Assembly (NCBI GenBank): GCA_045627385.1 | Contig: JAZQNO010000008.1 | Span: 1-52,050, forward strand | Direction: 5' to 3' | Length of the DNA stretch: 52,050 nt | From: UBA1757 sp045627385 | Lineage (GTDB): Bacteria > Bacteroidota > Bacteroidia > Bacteroidales > UBA1402 | In this document: piece by piece, positions 44,001-49,500 of the stretch | Numbering within the stretch: the first letter of the stretch is position 1 | How the letters are laid out: each line of letters begins with the position of its first letter | The notes under the pieces: generated by a model | The model's database searches: none | The model's input: the letters and a program-made list of their open reading frames with translations, nothing else | Told to the model about the DNA's origin: nothing | Translations under genes and position numbers: made by a program

Positions 44001-47000
44001 CAGTTTGTCTACTCCGAACCGGAGGTCGGCGACAAGATGCAGACCTCGGGCAACTTCATCAATCCGCAGAAACGCATCGTGGACGACTGCTATCCCGACA
44101 ATGGTCTGTACTTCGGTGAAGATGCCGCTCCCGCCCACTATTGGTATATCCGCGGTGAGTTCTACATCTACGACCAGTACATTTCGGCCTACACCGGTTC
44201 GTCGCAGGCCTATGCCGAGACGGTCAGCATTCCGCTCACCATCACGGCCGAGTCGCAGGGCAAGCTGCAGCTGGAGTCGATCAACGAAAACCTCTTCGCC
44301 TATTGGGAAGGCGAACCCGATGTGGCTTATCAGAGCCCGACCGATGAGACGGCCATCCTTGTGGGCGGTGTCACCTACCACAAGAGCGAGCCGATCTCCT
44401 ATTGGGCCTGGAGCCATCTGACGGCCGACGAGCAGCTCTACTTTGCCAAGCAGGTCTACTCTCCCGAAGACACCATTGTCTACAACGGCACCACCTACCC
44501 CAAGGGTGAACCCATTCTGCCCGGCGCCTACAACCTTCTGCCCGGTGATGTCTATCTCTGCACCCAGGGCGTTCTTGAAAACGGTGTCCAGATAGAGAAG
44601 GGCGATTTGCTCACCAAGGCCGAATATGAAGCCATCTCTGCCGACAACCGGGAGAATTTCCGCACGGTCAAGTCGATGTTCCATCCGGCCAACGCCGTTT
44701 CGCACGACAACGGCTTCCTGCTGACCTTCGACTGGGACAACCCCGAAGTCTGGAACGACTACTACAAGAAAAACAACGCCGACGATATCCTCCGCAAGGC
44801 TTACTATACCGGACAGGACGGATACATCATCTCTCCGACCTTCAATGTGAACGGCGGTTCGGGTGTGTTCGGCCAGGTCAGCTACACGGCCGGCGACCTC
44901 ATCGACAAGCTCATCTACGACTATCAGGACCAGGTGACGGCCGACCTCAGCTCTTATGGCGTGGCCGACCCGCGCACCAACCAGGCTACATTCGAAGTGG
45001 CCTACATCGCCAAGGCCAACTGCAGCTTCACGGTCGACGGCATTGAGTACAACTATGTGCAGGGCGCTCCTGTGGCCGCTTCGCTGTGGGACACCTTCGG
45101 CGACAACAAGGGTCTGTTCGAGCCCGGCTACATCTGCACGCAGACGTATCAGATATCGGAGTCGGAGATTGTGCTCAACGGCGATGTCATGACCAACACC
45201 GACTATGCCGCTCTGGAAACGAAATACGGTGCGACCGTTGCCGACAAACTGAAGGAAAGTCTTTCGCCCGTCTACATCTGCTCGTCCGACGGCAAGTGGG
45301 GTGGCAGTGTCTTTGTCCAGGGCCGCAACTACGAGGCTCTCAAGTTCTGCAACCTCTATGCTGCCGAGCGTGAAAACTTCTACTACAACTACGATGCACT
45401 CGATTTGCTGAGTGAAGTGTTCGCCGCCAAAGACGCCGATGTCAAGAACGGTCACTACCAGGGCAATGCCGGCAACCATGCCAGAGGCGGCCAGGCGGTT
45501 CCGGCCGATGTCAAGATTCCTTTCTGCGAACAGCAGTCGATCGACTACACGGCCACCTTTGAGGGTGCCGCCGATGAAGCCGGTGTGCGCACCATCAGCG
45601 GTATGGTGGAGGTGCTCCGCAATGGTGAAATCATCACCACCAACGAGATTCATGAAAACGATGTGCTCACCAATGTGGCTTACGAGGGCCTGGTCAACGA
45701 GCAGTTCAACTACACGGCTCTGGTGGTAGCGGGAGAAGATGAGACTTCCACTGTGTATTATCTTGCCAAGGAAAGTTTCCAGGTGGGTGACATCTACTAC
45801 TGTGCCGGCAAGCAGATCACGGAGGCTGTCTACGATGCCTTGGCCGACAAGAGCAAGGTGGCCACTGTCACCAAGAGCCAGTTGCCGGGCTATCCTACCG
45901 GAACGGACAATGTGTCCTACTATTTCTGCTGCCGCGAATACCAGGCTGCCACGGCATTCGACAATTTGTTCGGCGACGAGCGCTATGAAACCTCGTATAC
46001 CGTTCCTGTGGGTGAGTTCATCTCCAAGGACACCTACCAGACGCTGATGAACGAGCAGACCGACTTCCGCATCGACGGACGCGTGCCCACCGAGACCAGC
46101 ACCCTGTATGTGTCGCGCGAGACCGACATCAAGGATCTGTCGCAGGACAAGATTATCACGGTGGCCTACTGGTATGAATATATCGAGAGCGACGAGACGG
46201 GCAGTTCCTATGAGACCATCCGCGAGCAGCATATCGTGAATGTGCACGTGCACTTCGAGAGCGGTGTGCCCTCGATTGGCGAACTGCTGCCTCCCAGCAC
46301 GGTGCTTCCCGGCACGGCTGTAGGTCTGAACCAGCCTACCGTGAGCAAGGGTGCCTATGAAATCCTCGGCGGCGGCTGGGAGATCTTTGCCAACCAGAAC
46401 GATGCCCAGAGCCACAAGAACGGTGCTCCTTATGTGAACAACAGTACCAAGATGTACTGGTATCAGGACGGTTACTATGTGGCCTACTATGCCAAGTCTT
46501 ATCTGGGCAAGACCTATTCGAACCCCGTCCAGTTCAGCGTGGCCAACTTCCACCGCATGGACGAAGTGATGAGCAGCCAGCATCAGGAGAATGTGCTCGA
46601 TGCCGACGGCAATGTGACCGACCAGATCATGGTGAACGACTATATGTATCTCGACAATGCCGTCAACGGCGGCAAGCGCAATCCGAAGGTCTACATCAAC
46701 AGCGCCGACGAGTTGTCCGACTTCAACGGCTTCTTCCAGCAGACCTTGACCGATGCCAAGCTTTCTCATGTGGAGGATTGCGCCAACCTCGAGTTCTTCC
46801 TGCAGGCCGACATCGACATGACGGGCGAAACCTGGACTTCGGTCGGCTCTGACGGCCACTGCTTCAGCGGCAACTTCCACGGCGACGGCTACACCATCGG
46901 CGGTCTGGACCATTCGCTGTTCGGCAACCTCTGCGGCAATGTCTACAACACGGGTGTCACGGGCAGCTTCACGGGTGCCGGCATTGCCGAAACGGGCGCC

Positions 47001-49181
47001 GGCCGGGCAGTGAACTGCTGGGTTGCCACCAGTGCCACGCCTTCGTCTTCTGTGATGGCTGTACTGGGCAATCCCACCGGAACGGGTGAGCAGATTGTTA
47101 ACTGTTACTATCCGGAAATCGACGCTGCCTACAGCACCACGGCCAACACGGCTCACGGTGTGGCCACGATGAAGCCGGTAGGTGCCTTCCTCAACGGTGA
47201 GGTGGCCTACGACCTGAACGAGTTCTATCTGACGAAGCGCTACTACGATGGCATCGGCCAGGCCAGTGGTCAGTCATACAACTACTGGATCCTGAATGCC
47301 GACGGCACCCGCAGCGATGAGCTTCAGACGGCCTATTATCCCGTCAGTGGTGTGGACAATTATGTCGAGGCCCGCTTCGAGGACGGCGACTTCATCTATG
47401 CCGATGGCTATGTGCCTGTCTCGCCCAACCTGCACGACGACGGCTACCTCAACTACTATCCGGTCTATCCCGACGACTACATCTTCTTCGGCCAGAATCT
47501 TTCCTTCGATGCCGACCACGATGTACGGCCTACGGCTGTCCTGCGCATCACCTCGGCCGACGACGAGGCTGCCAACACCAAGCTGCTCGACCTGTCTGAA
47601 ACGGGCAACCGCGTCTATCGCGCTCCGGCCTACTACGGCAGCAAGCAGAAGGACGACGCTCACTTCAACCCGAGCGCTGTCTTCACGGCCACTTACTCGA
47701 CGCCTGACTCAAGTGTCTGGGGCGACAATACCTACGAGACCTACAAGAAGATGACGGCCATCGACTTCACGGGCTACAACGACGCTTCCTACAGCGAGGG
47801 TCTCGATGGCAGTGTCTTCTATGCTCCGGTGCTCGACTACTTCGGTCTGAAGGCGTTCGAAACGGACGGTCTCACGCAGAATCTGCTGGCCTACATCCCG
47901 GCTCCCACTTCGGAGGCCACCGATCCCGAGACGATGACCAACAGCGTGCTGGCCGACTACTTCTATGAGCCCACGCTCAGTGTCGACGCTCCCTATTCCA
48001 CGGTGAAAGCGCTCACTTCGGATGAAATGGATATGGTCAAGGGTCATGTGGTTCAGAAGAATGGTGAGTATGTGGCTCACAGCAACCAGTTCCTGGTTGA
48101 CCTTCAGGACTTCAACTGCCCGATCGAATATACCTTCGACGAGGATTGTTACATGTGGCACCAGCGCACGCCCGAGAACTATGTGGAGAATCTGGCCGGC
48201 GGTTGGGAGAGCATAAGCCTGCCCTTCAAGGTGGAGACGGTGACCACTCAGACCAAGGGCGAACTGACCCACTTCTTCGGCGCCGACGAAGGCACCGACT
48301 GGATGGGCCACGAATACTGGCTGCGCGGCTACGACCACTCGGCTCTCGAAGAGTCTGAACAGCGTGCCTACTTTGCACGTCCTTCGGCCGGCACCGATGG
48401 CGACCTCACGGTCGACAACGACTTCCTGTGGGACTACTACTACAGCGCCAACAGCCGCAAGGATGCCAATACCGACATCTACAAGCAGTACTACGACGCT
48501 TCGCGCACCTACGAGGATTATCCGTACATGACGGCGGGTACGCCGTATCTGCTCGGTCTGCCCGGTGCCACTTACTACGAGTTCGACCTGAGCGGTCAGT
48601 TCCAGCCTGCCCACACGGCCACCACGGCTCCTGCCAAGCTGTCGAAGCAGACGCTTACCTTCATCTCGTTTGCCGATGCCACCGTTGAGGTGTCTGACGA
48701 CGAGTATCTGGCTCAGAGCGTTACGGCCGACGGTTATGTCTATCGTCCGACCTACCAGACCTACGGGCTGGCATCGGGTGACGCTTATCTGCTGGCCGAT
48801 GACGGATCGCAGTTCTCTGTGGCTTCGGGCGACGCTGTTTCGCGTCCGTTCCGTCCGTACTTCACCGAGGCGGCTCCTGTCTCGTCTGTGAAGAAGTACA
48901 TTGCCATTGCCGAGTCGGCCGCTTCGAAGGACAATCCGCGTATTGTCGAGCCTGAACCCTTTGGCGACGACTCCGACGGTGAGGGCGCGCTCACGGTCTA
49001 CGCTCACCACAAGCACATCTATCTGGTGAACGGCACCGACCGTGCAGTGAAGGCTGTCATCTACAGCTCGACGGGCAAGAAGATAGGCCGTGTCACGGTG
49101 GAGCCTGCCTCTCGCAGTTCCATCTCGGTGAACAATCCGGGCATCTACTTTGTGGACCGCCAGAAGGTGATCGTGAAGTAA
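38034..49181 (+). CDS. Giant secreted YGGG-repeat protein with T9SS-like sorting domain
   Basis: One uninterrupted frame of 3,715 residues. Order of parts: signal peptide (1-30, ending LVPAGA); about 44 glycine-rich repeats of the form [VIL][YF]GG[GNS] spaced roughly 30-40 residues (about 30-1645); an array of about twelve short modules with the pattern Gxx[LIV][ST]xxx[YFW]xx[LF] (about 1660-2705); a GLUG-like segment with LQADIDMTGETWTSVGSDG and GNFHGDGYTIGGL (about 2885-3005); a beta-rich part with GGWESISLPFKVE and VSRPFRPYF as in other Bacteroidales surface proteins; and a C-terminal domain (about 3650-3715) with VIYSSTGKKIGRV and GIYFVDRQKVIVK resembling a T9SS type A sorting signal. It is probably exported by T9SS and attached to the surface. 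A very large adhesin or pilus-associated protein is the best guess. Confidence 0.85.
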   Translation: MNRSTMHRIIDWKRFAALMVFLLSLVPAGAEIYIGGDVYGGGSKGIVGTDGMFGTEDTRSQANQTNVVIRGGTIMGSVYGGGEMADVYGGTHVNLDGANASDAIVISNVYGGNDKAGEVTGDALVESTYGASETYPIYVNSLFGGGNGDYDYSSHIVDGEETNPYAGMSAPDIAKTTIQLLSGCYHQVFGGGNKATVTSSTTIRLIDSTATFLDGEDNELLYQFDRVFGGNNLTAMAIRPTWDLQKAVIKNLYSGGNAGDMTSPTGIVLAVQSDDVSVNNLYGGCRMADVNPAKATFGPETDYGVSFPANYAARVLVTAGKINNVYGGNDISGNVYGGNAIEIRSSIVGDVYGGGNGSYNYTDNADWVAAHPEDEDFFYAIPEGLTSAEALNEHRPNAESVFMHVVGTESDPTYIGGALYCGGNSATLKVLPGSALTEPSASLKIGSYVVAKNAFLGSNGVNMVTPEILETYADSDFSGLQLTVSDNFEEYMRGAEVSIKPSVSFDNDYVTYSTKFGSLYCGGNVGSMSAPGFFDLSFLQSLVIYEKLVGGCNNANVAASDYNAAHEGGLITHADTKVILNVAGVKFEPKTISYDPSTNTFSIANNVDADGYYIGGNIYGGCYSSGYVNGDVEINITAEAVSENAAGATHDYSEHAYSVFNTALSAFGGGYGKDTEIRGNTSINIYNSGHIVKAYGGGEMGVVKGNTMVNIMDGSAEILYAGGFEGPVEGNTALSLNGGTVSSGFGGACNADIKGYSEVFLGNSGNASTVTANVFGGNDFGGSILGLGVHEGQNGQQVKSNTYVLYNKGAIGGGIYGGSYGNYDYSAAPYSTKAAETGFKYPSFLTDVEVLTADTIGSNSFVDLQVSNVAADKVAGNIYGGGYGSLNAKDGSGNQMAVVDMEDTYVLLRSANKKVSENILGGGYYSVVNHTRVDAYSGYTGVIYGGTYGATAATAETPHMDPAVNYACQTTEVNVFNGINRNDMDVFGGGSYAGAVTTQVNLYGGTVRDVYGGSNMEGVCLTTNVCVPGADNTVTNAASTAVANAIYGGGFGGDDNLPCDVLTSNIDFESATAYVGGGVIYGGNNRKRATKVSKVNICVPVKTAAGGSLASVCGGGNGLNTITGYTHVNLNEGAEVRNVYGGGRDGEVFGYYDNKVDATDYYNETDYPRNVYAHWAYTAAQSDAVWTSANADGVEPNTNIVINEGAKAQAVYGAGYGAQATVSGNTYVCLNGGYVSEDIYGGGYSGNVYYQTAADLGTGGATPANQDGNVYTFVDVQGGSVRNVYGGGFNGNVGNDANEAETRVSIGSDAATVTYAAGDPAIRNSVYGGGYKGAVIGTAYSKMFNGHVGYAYDGTKYEENLNYEGSTDNLLKENGNFFGGGFGEGATVDHSDVAFYGGILRNSLYGGGEIAAIGRGSVNGDKVTATITQAGSTSVQMYGGLVVGDVFGGGRGYAIDAYGNTKTGEIGYSDGYTFGTTYVGIHRGTIGTASSVADGQGNVFGGGNIGYVYTATGTKSDEDGYYYNTSDLLTEDIKVVISPECVVTDGPITIGGVTYQNGDYVPTEALDLLASNASEWAKMDNLGITIGNAIFAGGNVSAGSDRVYANAKTVFGNATASVTDVFNKDYITIGDDGIGGLYGDGNLTFVDGYRELNISNYGTDYYNLNNQLTYEQYLLLTDRERAYFELQYQSTSNHTYEYYQNTSLHNYTPEGGEEVTYKRGQKVTAETFNSFPAEEKAYWEQSSTFYGLNNKIKEDEWNLMDTVEQKNWELLGFCTLYAGRMVNTIQRADFCGVFGSRIVLRGAQDRVPSVVDYTNYTINRVKEVSLNQQLCPSTPSDVTLKHGNYFGIYNVVNYLGALTSDVDFYNTVRTTTNGEAAYAADGSTFSEWKQENLNNRKRNNGTSANEVALASGVWLEIVSEETEENVNEDGEKEKIYGPITGVVELTLINVSTGEGGGYVYAKNVHGERSGSGLAQVTLTAANEGAVSQKQFVYSEPEVGDKMQTSGNFINPQKRIVDDCYPDNGLYFGEDAAPAHYWYIRGEFYIYDQYISAYTGSSQAYAETVSIPLTITAESQGKLQLESINENLFAYWEGEPDVAYQSPTDETAILVGGVTYHKSEPISYWAWSHLTADEQLYFAKQVYSPEDTIVYNGTTYPKGEPILPGAYNLLPGDVYLCTQGVLENGVQIEKGDLLTKAEYEAISADNRENFRTVKSMFHPANAVSHDNGFLLTFDWDNPEVWNDYYKKNNADDILRKAYYTGQDGYIISPTFNVNGGSGVFGQVSYTAGDLIDKLIYDYQDQVTADLSSYGVADPRTNQATFEVAYIAKANCSFTVDGIEYNYVQGAPVAASLWDTFGDNKGLFEPGYICTQTYQISESEIVLNGDVMTNTDYAALETKYGATVADKLKESLSPVYICSSDGKWGGSVFVQGRNYEALKFCNLYAAERENFYYNYDALDLLSEVFAAKDADVKNGHYQGNAGNHARGGQAVPADVKIPFCEQQSIDYTATFEGAADEAGVRTISGMVEVLRNGEIITTNEIHENDVLTNVAYEGLVNEQFNYTALVVAGEDETSTVYYLAKESFQVGDIYYCAGKQITEAVYDALADKSKVATVTKSQLPGYPTGTDNVSYYFCCREYQAATAFDNLFGDERYETSYTVPVGEFISKDTYQTLMNEQTDFRIDGRVPTETSTLYVSRETDIKDLSQDKIITVAYWYEYIESDETGSSYETIREQHIVNVHVHFESGVPSIGELLPPSTVLPGTAVGLNQPTVSKGAYEILGGGWEIFANQNDAQSHKNGAPYVNNSTKMYWYQDGYYVAYYAKSYLGKTYSNPVQFSVANFHRMDEVMSSQHQENVLDADGNVTDQIMVNDYMYLDNAVNGGKRNPKVYINSADELSDFNGFFQQTLTDAKLSHVEDCANLEFFLQADIDMTGETWTSVGSDGHCFSGNFHGDGYTIGGLDHSLFGNLCGNVYNTGVTGSFTGAGIAETGAGRAVNCWVATSATPSSSVMAVLGNPTGTGEQIVNCYYPEIDAAYSTTANTAHGVATMKPVGAFLNGEVAYDLNEFYLTKRYYDGIGQASGQSYNYWILNADGTRSDELQTAYYPVSGVDNYVEARFEDGDFIYADGYVPVSPNLHDDGYLNYYPVYPDDYIFFGQNLSFDADHDVRPTAVLRITSADDEAANTKLLDLSETGNRVYRAPAYYGSKQKDDAHFNPSAVFTATYSTPDSSVWGDNTYETYKKMTAIDFTGYNDASYSEGLDGSVFYAPVLDYFGLKAFETDGLTQNLLAYIPAPTSEATDPETMTNSVLADYFYEPTLSVDAPYSTVKALTSDEMDMVKGHVVQKNGEYVAHSNQFLVDLQDFNCPIEYTFDEDCYMWHQRTPENYVENLAGGWESISLPFKVETVTTQTKGELTHFFGADEGTDWMGHEYWLRGYDHSALEESEQRAYFARPSAGTDGDLTVDNDFLWDYYYSANSRKDANTDIYKQYYDASRTYEDYPYMTAGTPYLLGLPGATYYEFDLSGQFQPAHTATTAPAKLSKQTLTFISFADATVEVSDDEYLAQSVTADGYVYRPTYQTYGLASGDAYLLADDGSQFSVASGDAVSRPFRPYFTEAAPVSSVKKYIAIAESAASKDNPRIVEPEPFGDDSDGEGALTVYAHHKHIYLVNGTDRAVKAVIYSSTGKKIGRVTVEPASRSSISVNNPGIYFVDRQKVIVK
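38121..42960 (+). repeat. Glycine-rich YGGG repeat array in the giant protein
   Basis: About 44 copies of a [VI]YGGGN-like core occur, each followed by segments such as VxGNTxVNIxGGxV. The alternation of short hydrophobic strands and glycine turns suggests a beta-solenoid. Repeats are diverged, not recent tandem copies, except for common GGCGGC codons. Confidence 0.8.
43011..46150 (+). repeat. Array of short helix-like modules in the giant protein
   Basis: About twelve segments share a pattern: a Tyr/Val strand, a G turn, then [LIV][ST]xxx[YFW]xx[LF]xxxxxxxF. Examples: NQLTYEQYLLLTDRERAYF, KGDLLTKAEYEAISADN, ENDVLTNVAYEGLVNEQF, GEFISKDTYQTLMNEQTDF. They are separated by beta-rich stretches with VYICS or YYLAK. 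I know no named family for this pattern. Confidence 0.65.
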
Positions 49182-49210
49182 AGTAAAGGCTGCAAAGCGT
49201 TTCATAAAGG

Positions 49211-49244
49211 CAATCGCCTGGCCCTCCGGCCAGGCGATTGTTTT
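49211..49244. terminator. Terminator after the giant gene
   Basis: CAATCGCCTGGCC (49211-49223) pairs perfectly with GGCCAGGCGATTG (49228-49240) around CTCC and is followed by TTTT. It is 30 bases after the stop and ends the pilus operon. Confidence 0.9.
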
Positions 49245-49500
49245 ATTTGTCATACATGTCTGGAACAGGATGATTTTTTTTGATTTAAAGCGATATTTTA
49301 TATATCCGTACTCAAATTTAAAGCGTGATTTAAAAAGATGCTAGACAGATTAGTTCTTGAACAAATAATCCAGACAAACACTTGGCGGAACAGCTGGGAA
49401 ATGTTTCCAAACTGTTCCGCCAATTTGTCGGTATCCCTTTCTGTCGGCTTAGGTGATCCGGCAGGGATAGCCGGCAAAAACAGCAGGTAAGGACAGCTGT
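49245..49500. other. Non-coding stretch between the two YGGG-repeat genes
   Basis: About 256 bases with no gene. The left half is AT-rich with near-copies of GATTTAAAGCG (around 49282, 49315 and 49329). The right half holds a 12-base inverted repeat (49382-49423) and a small CCGGC/GCCGG hairpin (49458-49474). It carries no recognisable remnant of a sorting domain for the minus-strand gene. Confidence 0.5.
49382..49423. repeat. Inverted repeat downstream of the second YGGG-repeat gene
   Basis: TTGGCGGAACAG (49382-49393) and CTGTTCCGCCAA (49412-49423) are perfect arms; an inner GGAAA/TTTCC pair (49397-49408) fills the loop. On the minus strand only a weak T-run (GTGTTTG) follows, so it may be a poor terminator for the minus-strand gene or a protein-binding site. 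Confidence 0.55.

Noticed and set aside
40446..47156. Open frame of 2,236 codons on the minus strand
   Set aside because: It is antisense to the giant YGGG gene. GC-rich repeated codons such as GGC and GCC rarely give stops in the opposite frame, and the predicted peptide has no domain or proper start. The plus-strand reading has a signal peptide and recognisable domains.
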